From Amycolatopsis thailandensis (GTDB lineage: Bacteria > Actinomycetota > Actinomycetes > Mycobacteriales > Pseudonocardiaceae): a stretch of DNA of 64,000 nucleotides. Location of the stretch: positions 93,846-157,845 of the forward strand of contig NZ_NMQT01000030.1 of NCBI RefSeq assembly GCF_002234405.1, read 5' to 3'. Below the pieces are notes generated by a model. It made no database searches. It had not been told where the DNA came from and saw nothing but the letters and a program-made list of their open reading frames with translations. Each line of letters opens with the position of its first letter. The stretch's first letter is position 1. The position numbers and the translations under genes are program-made. Below, one piece after another: positions 23,853 to 34,131 of this stretch.

Positions 23853-25076
23853 GTGCCCGACGCCTCACCGCGCACCCCGCGCAAGATCAGCTGGGACGTC
23901 CTTCGCGTTGTCGCCGTCTTCGCGGTCATGCTCGGGCATGTCACTCATCAGGGTGCTCTCCTGCACCCGGAACTGGTGGGGTACCCCTTCCGGGTGACCG
24001 CCCAGTTCGGAGCCGCCATCCTTTTGGTGATCTCCGCCTTCTTCGTGTGCGCGAGCCTTCGAAAGGGTGAACCTCGGCGGTGGCTGTGGAACCGGGTGGC
24101 GCGGCTGGTGCCCGCGTACCTGGTGGCGGTGACAGTCACCTACGTCGTCGCCCGGTACGCGACGATCCGGTTCAGCGGCCTGCCGTTCCCGCCCGGCCTC
24201 TCCGGATTCCTGTTCGGCGTTCCGCAGGGGCCGCCGACCGATCCCTCGCCCTGGTACATCCCCACCGGCGCCGATCTGCTCGCCAACCTGGGCATGGTCC
24301 AGGAATGGGGCTGGCGGTACGAACTCTTCTACTACCTCGACGGCGCCTACTGGACGCTGCCGGTCCAGCTCGTCGCGTTCACCGCCGCGGCCCTGCTGTG
24401 GCCCCGTCGCTGGCGCACCCACCGGCTCACCGTCGGGCTGCTCTGGGCGCTGATCCTGGTGCCGCTCTTCCTGCGGTTCGTCGTGTTCGACCCGGTCTCC
24501 ACGCCGAAGCTCGTCGAGACCTTCTACTACGGTTTGGGCCTGCATCGCGTGCACGTCTTCGCCATCGGGATCGCGATCTGGCTGTGGGCGAAACGACGGC
24601 TGGCGCACTGGCACCTCGCGCTCTTCGTGATCGCCGCCTGCGCCGCGCAGGACCTGCAGGTCTTCCCGTTCCACCAGGCCCTGCCCAACGATCCGGAGCG
24701 CTGGCCGTCGCTCGTCGGGTTCGCGATCATGCTGCTGCTGGTGTGCCTGGCCGCGCGCGGGCCGGACTGGCGGCTCCCCGGCCTCTCCAGGATCGCCCCG
24801 GCTGTCACCTGGCTCGCGGGCATCTCGTATGGTCTTTATCTGGTGCACCAGGAACTCGGATACATCCTGGCCCGTGCCCTGCTGAACGTCGGCGTCCCCG
24901 GCTGGCTTCGTCTCCCGCTCGTGCTGGCCGCCGCCGTCCTGGGGGGCTGGGCGATCACCGCGGGCGTGGAGCGGCCGGTCCACCGGTGGCTCACCGCTCG
25001 CCGGGATCGACGCGATAAGCCTGGAAAACCGCAGTTCAGAGACTCAGAACCAGTTTCTGTCGGTGGTGCCTCGTAG
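23853..25076 (+). CDS. Acyltransferase family 3 integral-membrane protein
   Basis: A 407-residue membrane acyltransferase (OafA/Acyl_transf_3 type) with about ten hydrophobic helices. The family hallmark is visible near the N-terminus: Trp-Asp-Val-Leu-Arg-Val-Val-Ala-Val-Phe-Ala-Val, followed by Leu-Gly-His-Val with the conserved His. A second signature, Gly-Ile-Ser-Tyr-Gly-Leu-Tyr-Leu-Val-His-Gln, precedes the last helices. Such enzymes O-acylate sugars or lipids of the envelope or secondary metabolites. GTG 23853 is the start. No neighbours suggest the acceptor. The C-terminal 30 residues are charged and cytoplasmic. Confidence 0.85.
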   Translation: MPDASPRTPRKISWDVLRVVAVFAVMLGHVTHQGALLHPELVGYPFRVTAQFGAAILLVISAFFVCASLRKGEPRRWLWNRVARLVPAYLVAVTVTYVVARYATIRFSGLPFPPGLSGFLFGVPQGPPTDPSPWYIPTGADLLANLGMVQEWGWRYELFYYLDGAYWTLPVQLVAFTAAALLWPRRWRTHRLTVGLLWALILVPLFLRFVVFDPVSTPKLVETFYYGLGLHRVHVFAIGIAIWLWAKRRLAHWHLALFVIAACAAQDLQVFPFHQALPNDPERWPSLVGFAIMLLLVCLAARGPDWRLPGLSRIAPAVTWLAGISYGLYLVHQELGYILARALLNVGVPGWLRLPLVLAAAVLGGWAITAGVERPVHRWLTARRDRRDKPGKPQFRDSEPVSVGGAS

Positions 25077-25153
25077 CATGGATGCGGCCGCCCGTGCAGC
25101 TATCGACCGGGCCGGCGACCGCAGCTGAGAATGAAACCTGAAGGGACCCTGGC

Positions 25154-28009
<2,856 letters not shown>

Positions 28010-28020
28010 GGTCACCAAGT

Positions 28021-28073
28021 GCAATGAAGGGGCCTTTCATAGCAAAATTTGCTATGAAAGGCCCCTTCATTGC
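28021..28073. terminator. 53-nt perfect palindrome, bidirectional terminator
   Basis: Two 26-nt arms that are exact reverse complements around a single central base (28047), between convergent uvrA and the lipoprotein gene. The half-site contains AATGAAGGGGCCTTTCATAG and an AAATTT centre. One of a family of such palindromes in this window. Confidence 0.85.
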
Positions 28074-28082
28074 GCGCGCGGA

Positions 28083-28718
28083 CTAGCCCTTCCCCGTGGT
28101 CCGGTCCAAGACGGGCGAAGCGGGCCCGTAGTAGAAGGCGCGCAGCCGGTACGAGGCGCCTTCCTCGCCCGGCATCGAGGCGAGCCCGGCCGACGTCGTC
28201 CCCGGATCCGACATCTCGATCGGCACGAAACCGTCCGTGCCGGGTTTCTCGATCTCCACGAGGAAACCGTCCTCGTCGCTGGAGCGGTCCGCCCAGCTGA
28301 ACCGCACCATCGCCTCCGGCGCGGGCTCGGCCCGGAACGACGCCGGAGCGGCCGAGCGATCGCCCGCCCGCAAGGACACGGGAGGTCCGGACGAGGCCGG
28401 GGTGGCGACTCCGGAAACCGTGACAGCGTCCGACACGGCGCCGTAGAAGGGCCGGATCCGGTAGTAGAACCGCGTTTCCGGCATCAGATCCGGATGCCGG
28501 TAGGTCGTCTGCCGAGGCGGCACGAACCGCAGGATCGTGTACTCACCGTGCGGATCGGTGGTGTATTCGACGATCCTGCCCGCGACGTCCGGATCGTCGT
28601 CCGGCCAGCTCAGGTCGACGTTCACCGGATCGGTCAGCGTCGCGGTGAAACCGGGTTCCGCACCGCATCCCGACACGAAAGCGACCGCCAGCAGAACGGC
28701 CGCGAGTTTCCTTGGCAC
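28083..28718 (-). CDS. Lipoprotein with two fibronectin type III-like domains
   Basis: A 211-residue surface lipoprotein. The signal peptide ends in a lipobox (Val-Ser-Gly-Cys, lipidated Cys18). Two beta-sandwich repeats follow (about 25-105 and 115-205), each with the FN3-like pattern Val-x-Leu-Ser-Trp or Val-Arg-Phe-Ser-Trp and a Tyr-x-Tyr/Tyr-Arg-Ile-Arg-Pro-Phe-Tyr-Gly strand. No catalytic motif. GTG 28718 with a GGGAGG...GAGG region upstream. It is divergent from the ECF sigma gene and convergent with uvrA. Probably an adhesion or scaffold protein. Confidence 0.7.
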   Translation of the reverse strand: MPRKLAAVLLAVAFVSGCGAEPGFTATLTDPVNVDLSWPDDDPDVAGRIVEYTTDPHGEYTILRFVPPRQTTYRHPDLMPETRFYYRIRPFYGAVSDAVTVSGVATPASSGPPVSLRAGDRSAAPASFRAEPAPEAMVRFSWADRSSDEDGFLVEIEKPGTDGFVPIEMSDPGTTSAGLASMPGEEGASYRLRAFYYGPASPVLDRTTGKG

Positions 28719-28802
28719 GCCTCGTCCCTCCCGGGAATCAGGCGGCGGCGGGATCCGGAGGCGTCAGCATACGAGCGCGTCCGGTGATCGACAAGACCCG
28801 GT

Positions 28803-28829
28803 TGAACCGCGGCCCCGCGCGGTCCGTGT
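28803..28829 (+). promoter_or_regulatory. Possible ECF-type promoter for the sigma operon
   Basis: TGAACC followed after 16 bp by CGTGT, the general layout of autoregulated ECF promoters (-35 with GAAC, -10 with CGT). It lies about 150 nt before the sigma factor start; weak evidence. Confidence 0.3.
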
Positions 28830-28977
28830 GGGAGGCAAGAGGAGGCGGCCATGGAGAACCGAGGAGAGGCCGGTGCCGATGCACAGTTCGATCGCGGCGC
28901 GCGCCGAACGATCCACTCTGCCCCTGCGGGTTGCAGTACTGTCCTCGCCGACCCAGAAGACCGTCGGGAGGACGCGA

Positions 28978-29529
28978 GTGGCGATCGGAGGCTGGCGGCC
29001 CAAAAAGGCCAAAGGCGAGGACTTGGTCCGGCACTTGTACGCCGAACACGGGCGAAGCCTGCTGGCGTACGCGACAAGGCTGACCGGGGACCGCGCGGCC
29101 GCGGAGGACGTCGTGCAGGAGACCTTGGTGCGGGCGTGGAAACACGCCGAAGACCTGGAGAACGACGCGAAGGGATCGGTGCGGGGCTGGCTGCTCACGG
29201 TCGCCCGGAACATCATCACCGACCGCGCGCGGGCCAGGGCGGCGCGGCCGCCGGAAGTGCCGGAGCCCGAAGAGGGAGCGCCGACCCCGGCGGTGGAACG
29301 GGACCACGCGCAGAGCGTGGTGGACTCCATGGCCGTGCTCGGCGCGATGGACGGTCTTTCCCCGGAACATCGTGACGTCCTGGTGGAGATCTACTACCGG
29401 GGCCGGACGGTGGCCGAAGCGGCGCAGTCCCTGGGCGTGGCCCCGGGTACCGTTAAGTCGAGATCTTATTACGCGTTACGGGCGCTCAGAGCCGTGATGT
29501 CGGGACCAGGGAAGGAGGTAGCGCGATGA
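28978..29529 (+). CDS. ECF RNA polymerase sigma factor
   Basis: A 183-residue extracytoplasmic-function sigma factor. Region 2 spans about 14-85 (LYAEHGRSLLAYATRLTGDR, then the conserved AAEDVVQETLVRAWKH and Arg-Gly-Trp-Leu-Leu-Thr-Val-Ala-Arg-Asn) and region 4 about 120-175 (LSPEHRDVLVEIYYRGRTVA, with helix-turn-helix Ala-Gln-Ser-Leu-Gly-Val-Ala-Pro-Gly-Thr-Val-Lys-Ser-Arg). GTG 28978 has GGGAGG at the right distance; longer upstream frames are not coding. Its stop overlaps the anti-sigma start (ATGA), and a possible ECF promoter lies upstream, indicating autoregulation. The organisation resembles SigL/SigK-type pairs; the exact group is not certain. Confidence 0.9.
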   Translation: MAIGGWRPKKAKGEDLVRHLYAEHGRSLLAYATRLTGDRAAAEDVVQETLVRAWKHAEDLENDAKGSVRGWLLTVARNIITDRARARAARPPEVPEPEEGAPTPAVERDHAQSVVDSMAVLGAMDGLSPEHRDVLVEIYYRGRTVAEAAQSLGVAPGTVKSRSYYALRALRAVMSGPGKEVAR

Positions 29530-30236
29530 GTGCGGTGGGACACGACCAGGGCCAGCTCGCCGCCTACGTCCTCGGCGGGCTCACGGCGGCGGAAGCGGCC
29601 ACGTTCGAGACGCATCTCGCGAGCTGCCCCGCGTGCCGGCGTGAGGTGCGCGAGCTCTCGGAACTGCGGTATCACCTCGACGAGGTTCCGCCGGAGGCGT
29701 TCCTCGAAGGACCTCCCGACGGCGGCGACCTGCTTTTGCAGCGCACGCTCCGCCAGGTTCGCGAAGAAGAAGGCACCCAGGAGCGCAAACCGCGACGGGT
29801 CCTGGCTTTGGCCGGCGCGGCCGTGCTGGTCGTCGTGGCGCTGGGCGCGGGTGTGCTGGTCGGGCGGCAGACGTCGCCCGAACCGTCGACGGTGGCCTTG
29901 CCGGTGCCGACGGCGACCGCCCCGGTCCCCGGCACCCGCGACATCGCGGCGACCAACCGGGAAACGGGTGTGCAACTGGCGGTCCGGGTGGCCCCGGCGA
30001 TGGGCTGGGTCCGGCTCCACGCGAAGGCGGAAGGTGTCCGAGCGGGCGAGAAATGCCAGCTCGTCGTGGTGACCAAGAGCGGCGAGCGGGTCAACGCGGG
30101 CAGCTGGCTGGTTTCCGCGAAGGGCGAACGCGAGGGCACCGGGATCGACGGTTCGGCGCTGGTCGCCCCGGACGACGTGGCTTCGGTCGACGTCGTGACC
30201 ATGGACGGCCGGAACCTGGTGTCGGCGCGGGTATGA
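29526..30236 (+). CDS. Membrane-anchored zinc anti-sigma factor
   Basis: A 236-residue anti-sigma factor. The cytoplasmic N-terminus has the ZAS motif His-Leu-Ala-Ser-Cys-Pro-Ala-Cys-Arg (about 31-39), which binds zinc and the sigma factor; a single membrane helix lies at about 93-113 (LALAGAAVLVVVALGAGVLV); the rest is an extracellular beta domain of the RskA C-terminal type (anti-sigma-K like). ATG 29526 overlaps the sigma stop by 4 nt, ensuring coupled synthesis. Release of the sigma would involve cleavage of the membrane part, as in known RskA-type systems. Its end overlaps the SRPBCC gene by 4 nt. Confidence 0.9.
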   Translation: MSAVGHDQGQLAAYVLGGLTAAEAATFETHLASCPACRREVRELSELRYHLDEVPPEAFLEGPPDGGDLLLQRTLRQVREEEGTQERKPRRVLALAGAAVLVVVALGAGVLVGRQTSPEPSTVALPVPTATAPVPGTRDIAATNRETGVQLAVRVAPAMGWVRLHAKAEGVRAGEKCQLVVVTKSGERVNAGSWLVSAKGEREGTGIDGSALVAPDDVASVDVVTMDGRNLVSARV

Positions 30237-30694
30237 CGGGCTCGCTCACGGGTCGCGGAGGCGGTTGGTACCGCTTCCGCGACACGTGGGTGCTTCCCGC
30301 CTCGCCCAAGGCGGTCTTCGACGCCGTCGTCGACCTCGCCGCGTATCCGCTGTGGTGGCGCGATGTCCGTTCGGTCAGCAAGGTCGACGAGGACACCGCC
30401 GAACTCGTCTGCCGGTCCAGGCTGCCGTACGCGCTGACCGTCCGGATGCATCGCGACCGTCAGGACGAGCACGAGGGCCGGGTGCGGGTCCTGCTCAGCG
30501 GCGATCTCGAAGGGATGCTGGCGGGCGTCCTGACCTCGGTGGGTGACGGCACCCTCCTGGAGATCACGCAGGAGGTCGAGGCCCGGAAACCGTTGCTGCG
30601 CAAGCTCGATCGCATCGCCAGGCCGGTCTTCCGGATCAACCACGCGCTCATGATGAGACGGGGACAACACGGCTTGCGGGGGTATCTCGCCTAG
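30233..30694 (+). CDS. SRPBCC (START/Bet v1-like) family protein
   Basis: A 153-residue protein with the SRPBCC fold: opening strand Thr-Trp-Val-Leu-Pro-Ala-Ser-Pro-Lys-Ala-Val-Phe-Asp-Ala-Val, a Tyr-Pro-Leu-Trp-Trp-Arg-Asp-Val motif, and a C-terminal helix with Ile-Asn-His-Ala-Leu-Met. These proteins bind hydrophobic ligands such as lipids or polyketides. ATG 30233 overlaps the anti-sigma stop (ATGA), making it the third gene of the sigma operon and probably a member of its regulon, consistent with an envelope-stress or lipid role. No ligand can be assigned. Confidence 0.75.
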   Translation: MTGSLTGRGGGWYRFRDTWVLPASPKAVFDAVVDLAAYPLWWRDVRSVSKVDEDTAELVCRSRLPYALTVRMHRDRQDEHEGRVRVLLSGDLEGMLAGVLTSVGDGTLLEITQEVEARKPLLRKLDRIARPVFRINHALMMRRGQHGLRGYLA

Positions 30695-30703
30695 GCTCGG
30701 GCC

Positions 30704-31408
30704 ATGCGTGTCGCTGTCGTGCAGCCGTTCACCGTCCCCGCGGACCTTTCCGCGAACATCGCCGAGCACGCGAGGCTCCTCCGGATCGCGGAGGCCGACC
30801 TCTGCGTCTTCCCCGAGCTCTCCCTGACCGGCTTGGAGTTCGAGGCGCTCGCCGCCGACCCGGGGCTCTGGCTGACAGCGGACGACCCGCGCCTCGAACC
30901 GCTCCGGGAGGCCTGCCGGGCGAGTGGTGTCCACGCCGTCATCGGGCTTCCGCTGGTGGAAGACGGCCGTCGGTACATCGGTTCGCTCATCATCGGTGCG
31001 CGCGGCGAAACCGTTGCCACCTATGCGAAACGGAATCTGCACGACAGCGAGGACGAGCTGTTCGAACCAGGCACGCGACAGGTGATCGTCGACGTCGGTG
31101 GCAGGCGTCTCGGCCTCGCGATCTGCCTCGACGCCGCGAATCCGGACCACTCGCGGGAACTCGCCGAAGCGGGAGCCGAGGTCTACGTCCTCAGCGCCCT
31201 GTTCAGCGAGGGACAGGAACAACGGCTGCTCGACCAGGTCGGCGTCGCGGCCGGGCACGGGATGTGGGTCGTGCTCTCCCAGTACTCCGGCAAGACCGGC
31301 GGGATGGCCGCGTTCGGCGGCAGCGGGGTCTGGAAGCCCGGAGGCGCCGCCGAAGTACGCCTTGGCGGCGAAGTCTCCGAGTGGGCTTACGCGACGATCA
31401 CCTCCTGA
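30704..31408 (+). CDS. Carbon-nitrogen hydrolase (nitrilase superfamily)
   Basis: A 234-residue cytoplasmic amidase-type enzyme with the full catalytic triad: Glu38 in Phe-Pro-Glu-Leu-Ser-Leu-Thr-Gly, Lys109 in Ala-Lys-Arg-Asn-Leu-His, Cys141 in Leu-Ala-Ile-Cys-Leu-Asp-Ala-Ala. It is shorter than most members (about 260-330 residues), missing part of the region after the Lys. It hydrolyses a C-N bond of an unknown amide, nitrile or carbamyl substrate. A TAGGCT hexamer overlaps the preceding stop codon 6 nt before ATG 30704 and there is no ribosome site, so it may start a leaderless transcript within the sigma operon. Confidence 0.85.
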   Translation: MRVAVVQPFTVPADLSANIAEHARLLRIAEADLCVFPELSLTGLEFEALAADPGLWLTADDPRLEPLREACRASGVHAVIGLPLVEDGRRYIGSLIIGARGETVATYAKRNLHDSEDELFEPGTRQVIVDVGGRRLGLAICLDAANPDHSRELAEAGAEVYVLSALFSEGQEQRLLDQVGVAAGHGMWVVLSQYSGKTGGMAAFGGSGVWKPGGAAEVRLGGEVSEWAYATITS

Positions 31409-31546
31409 GCCTTCTTTTCGCGCAGGAAGACGGCCGCGACGAGGGCGGCGAGAACGAACCTCTTTCCCCAGGTGAGGCCTTGGTGCATCACTTGTAACAG
31501 CGCCCATCTTGTGTGACTCTGTTCCGTGCCGGAAGGAGGCACTTTC

Positions 31547-31948
31547 ATGTCCCAGGGGAACAACGATGTGACCGCGCAGGCCAGGGTGGTCGACCCGGAA
31601 AAACTCGAGGTGTGCACCGTGCTCGAGGTGATCAACCGGATCAGCGGCAAGTGGGCGATCGGCATCCTGCTGGAGGCCACCCGCGGTCCGGTGCGGTTCA
31701 CCGAGCTGGAGCGATCGGTGGAGGGGATCAGCCGGCGGATGCTCACCCTGACGTTGCGGAACCTCGAACGCGACGGCCTGCTCGTGCGCACCGTGTACCC
31801 GACAGTGCCGCCGAAGGTGGAGTACGAGGCCACGGCGATGGCGAAGGAGCTGTACGCGTCACTGAGCGGTTTGCTGAGCTGGGCGGAACGGCACCGCGAA
31901 TCGATCGCCGCGTCGCGCGTCGTCTACGACGAGAAGGTCAGCGCCTGA
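31547..31948 (+). CDS. HxlR family transcriptional regulator
   Basis: A 133-residue winged-helix regulator. The HxlR signature is complete: Lys-Trp-Ala-Ile-Gly-Ile-Leu-Leu, Arg-Phe-Thr-Glu-Leu-Glu-Arg, and the recognition region GISRRMLTLTLRNLERDGLL, then Tyr-Pro-Thr-Val-Pro-Pro-Lys-Val-Glu-Tyr. AAGGAGG lies 9 nt upstream of ATG 31547. A Cys at residue 23 is in the N-terminal arm, the position where some HxlR proteins sense electrophiles or oxidants. The target gene is not obvious: no divergent partner exists, and its end overlaps the convergent DUF6000 gene by 11 nt. Confidence 0.85.
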   Translation: MSQGNNDVTAQARVVDPEKLEVCTVLEVINRISGKWAIGILLEATRGPVRFTELERSVEGISRRMLTLTLRNLERDGLLVRTVYPTVPPKVEYEATAMAKELYASLSGLLSWAERHRESIAASRVVYDEKVSA

Positions 31949-32519
31949 CATCGGCCGCGTGCACGGCCCGCTGGACGTGCGAGCACAGCATGTCGAAGTA
32001 CATCTTGTGGAACGGCAGGTCCGTGCTGTTCTTCGCGGACCAGCTCTCCCAGAGACCGCCCGGCCGCAGATAGCGTGACGTGTAAGCCGTCCTGAGGTCG
32101 GCGTCGATGTGGTGCAGCGCCGCGAGCGCCCACGCCTGGTCGTAGCGCAGGTCCGGCCGCGCGAGGTAATGGTCCAGATAGGACACGAGGATCTCGGCGT
32201 CGGCGATCGTGCCGAACCGGGCGAGCGCGAAACAGTAGCCCTGCCCGGCGAAGACCATGCCGCTTTCCAGGAACAGTTCGCGGACGCGCCCGCGCCACGC
32301 GGTCCGGCGGTCGGCGCCGATCAGCCAGGCCGCGGTGATGCGTGGCCGCCAGCCGTCGTCGAGCAGCGTTTCCAGGTCTTCGTCGGTGATCCGGCGCGCG
32401 TCCTCGACGAGGTCGCCCAAGAAGATCTCGCGCTCGGGATCACTCATCATCCCGGCGAAGTTGCCGTGCAACAGCTTCGAGTACCGCGAGATCACGTAGC
32501 GGTCGATGGCGTCCGGCAT
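31938..32519 (-). CDS. DUF6000-like protein
   Basis: A 193-residue soluble helical protein that I believe belongs to DUF6000. Visible family-like pieces: Arg-Arg-Ile-Thr-Asp-Glu-Asp-Leu, TAAWLIGADRRTAWRGRVRE, a SGMVFAGQGYCFALARFGT segment, Asp-Ala-Glu-Ile-Leu-Val-Ser-Tyr-Leu-Asp and Tyr-Asp-Gln-Ala-Trp-Ala-Leu. The pattern resembles a degenerate armadillo/HEAT-like solenoid of the kind linked to immunity proteins. ATG 32519 is chosen over an in-frame codon at 32576, because that extension runs back through the dctA terminator. Function unknown. Confidence 0.65.
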   Translation of the reverse strand: MPDAIDRYVISRYSKLLHGNFAGMMSDPEREIFLGDLVEDARRITDEDLETLLDDGWRPRITAAWLIGADRRTAWRGRVRELFLESGMVFAGQGYCFALARFGTIADAEILVSYLDHYLARPDLRYDQAWALAALHHIDADLRTAYTSRYLRPGGLWESWSAKNSTDLPFHKMYFDMLCSHVQRAVHAADVRR

Positions 32520-32544
32520 GGCCTGGAGTTTTCCAGAAAAGAAG

Positions 32545-32583
32545 AACCGCGGTGCGAGGACGGGGGACCCTCGCACCGCGGTT
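32545..32583 (-). terminator. dctA terminator hairpin
   Basis: 15-bp perfect stem (32545-32559 and 32569-32583) with a 9-nt loop, 18 nt past the dctA stop codon. Confidence 0.85.
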
Positions 32584-32601
32584 ACGGTTCGTCGCCGGGC
32601 G

Positions 32602-33963
32602 CTACGCGTGCGCCACGGTCTTCTCCCGGTCTCCGTCAGGCTCCTTGGAGGTGTCGGAGTGGTCGTCGATCAGGGTGGCTTCGTCGAACGGGGCCTGACC
32701 GCTGAAGACCCGGTTGGCCTGGTCGCGGTCGAACTCCTTGGTCCACGTTCCGACCAGGACGGTCGCGACGGCGTTGCCCGCGAAGTTCGTCAGCGCGCGG
32801 GCTTCGGACATGAACCGGTCGATGCCGAGGATGAACCCGACGCCGTCGACCAGTTCCGGCCGGTGCGACTGGAGGCCGCCGGCGAGGGTGGCGATACCGG
32901 CGCCGCTCACGCCCGCCGCGCCCTTCGACGCGATGATCATGAACAGCAGCAAGGAGATCTGCTCGCCGACGCCCAGGGGCTGATCCTGGGCGGTCGCGAT
33001 GAACAAGGTCGCCATCGTCAGGTAGATGGCCGTGCCGTCGAGGTTGAACGAGTACCCGGTGGGCACGGTGATGCCGACGACGGGCTTGGAGACGCCGAGG
33101 TGCTCCATCTTCGCGATCAGGCGCGGCAGGGCCGATTCGGACGACGAGGTCGAGAGGATCAGCAGGAATTCACGGCCGAGGTAGCGGAGCAGCGTGAAGA
33201 TGTTGACCCGGGCGCCGAGCCACAGGACGGTGCCGAGCACGCCGAACACGAACACCAGGCAGGTCAGGTAGAAGCCGATCATGATGACGGCGAGGCTGCG
33301 CAGCGCGCCCCAGCCGGTCTCGCCGACCACCGCGGCGATCGCGCCGAACGCGCCCACCGGAGCCACCCACATGATCATGGCGAGGATCCGGAACACCAGC
33401 CGCTGGATGTGCTCGATACCGCGGCGGATCGGCTCGCCCTTGGTGCCGAGCTTCTGGACGGCGAATCCGGCGAGCAGGGCGACCAGAAGCGTCTGCAGCA
33501 CCTGGCCTTCCGTGAACGCGGAACCGAAGCTGGTCGGGATGATGCCCATCAGGAAGTCGACGGTGCCTTCGCCGCCCTCGGCCTGCGTGTGCGCCTTCGC
33601 CGCGGCGGCGGGATCGAGATGCAGGCCCTCGCCCGGGTGCAGCAGGTTGCCCACGACGAGACCGATCGCGAGCGCGAAGGTCGACATCATCAGGAAGTAG
33701 CCGAGCGACAGCAACCCGACCTTGCCGACCTTCGCGGCCTTCGCCACCGATCCGATGCCGAGCACGATGGTGCAGAAGATGATGGGGGAGATCATCATCT
33801 TGATCAGGTTGACGAAGCCCGTGCCGAGCGGCTTGAGCTCCTTGGCCAGATCCGGCGCGGCGAATCCGACGATGACGCCGAGGACGACCGCCGCGATCAC
33901 GGCCATGTACAGGTAGTGCATCTTGTCGCGGCGTCGGGGCGCCGCTTCCGGCGTTGTAGGCAC
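32602..33963 (-). CDS. dctA: C4-dicarboxylate/cation symporter (DAACS)
   Basis: Imports succinate, fumarate or malate with cations across the cytoplasmic membrane. 453 residues, about eight helices plus two re-entrant loops. Diagnostic motifs: the Ser-rich hairpin LILSTSSSESALPRLI, then Val-Pro-Thr-Gly-Tyr-Ser-Phe-Asn-Leu-Asp-Gly-Thr-Ala-Ile-Tyr, and the late Gly-Ile-Asp-Arg-Phe-Met-Ser-Glu-Ala-Arg-Ala-Leu-Thr-Asn. A GGAGG box precedes GTG 33963. It is divergent from a CitA/DcuS-type two-component system, which probably senses the same dicarboxylate and switches this gene. The C-terminal tail is acidic. Confidence 0.93.
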   Translation of the reverse strand: MPTTPEAAPRRRDKMHYLYMAVIAAVVLGVIVGFAAPDLAKELKPLGTGFVNLIKMMISPIIFCTIVLGIGSVAKAAKVGKVGLLSLGYFLMMSTFALAIGLVVGNLLHPGEGLHLDPAAAAKAHTQAEGGEGTVDFLMGIIPTSFGSAFTEGQVLQTLLVALLAGFAVQKLGTKGEPIRRGIEHIQRLVFRILAMIMWVAPVGAFGAIAAVVGETGWGALRSLAVIMIGFYLTCLVFVFGVLGTVLWLGARVNIFTLLRYLGREFLLILSTSSSESALPRLIAKMEHLGVSKPVVGITVPTGYSFNLDGTAIYLTMATLFIATAQDQPLGVGEQISLLLFMIIASKGAAGVSGAGIATLAGGLQSHRPELVDGVGFILGIDRFMSEARALTNFAGNAVATVLVGTWTKEFDRDQANRVFSGQAPFDEATLIDDHSDTSKEPDGDREKTVAHA

Positions 33964-34131
33964 CTTTGCCTCCAGCTCAGGGGGGGGTGTTCGTGGGGAT
34001 TGCCCATCACTATCACTCGGTCAGGTGAGCTGGGTCACGGTTGTGTTCATTGAGTTCGCACGAGTGCCTTTTAGGGAATTCCGTCCCGGGCATGTGAAGC
34101 GGTACCGGTGTCGGTGTGCTGGTATGAGCGG

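Noticed and set aside
25020..25153. SOS box upstream of uvrA
   Set aside because: Only a weak CAGAACCAGTTTCTG dyad, which does not match TCGAAC-N4-GTTCGA.
28851..29375. Plus-strand frame starting ATG 28851 with a strong AGAGGAGG box
   Set aside because: It runs out of frame through the ECF sigma gene and turns into Arg/Gly-rich sequence; the sigma start at 28978 has its own ribosome site. The box could still serve a short leader peptide, but nothing supports one.
31387..31489. Possible remnant of a membrane protein (minus strand, LTWGKRFVLAALVAAVFLRE)
   Set aside because: Only about 33 codons, overlaps the nitrilase gene end, no start context; might be a DoxX-like tail by chance.
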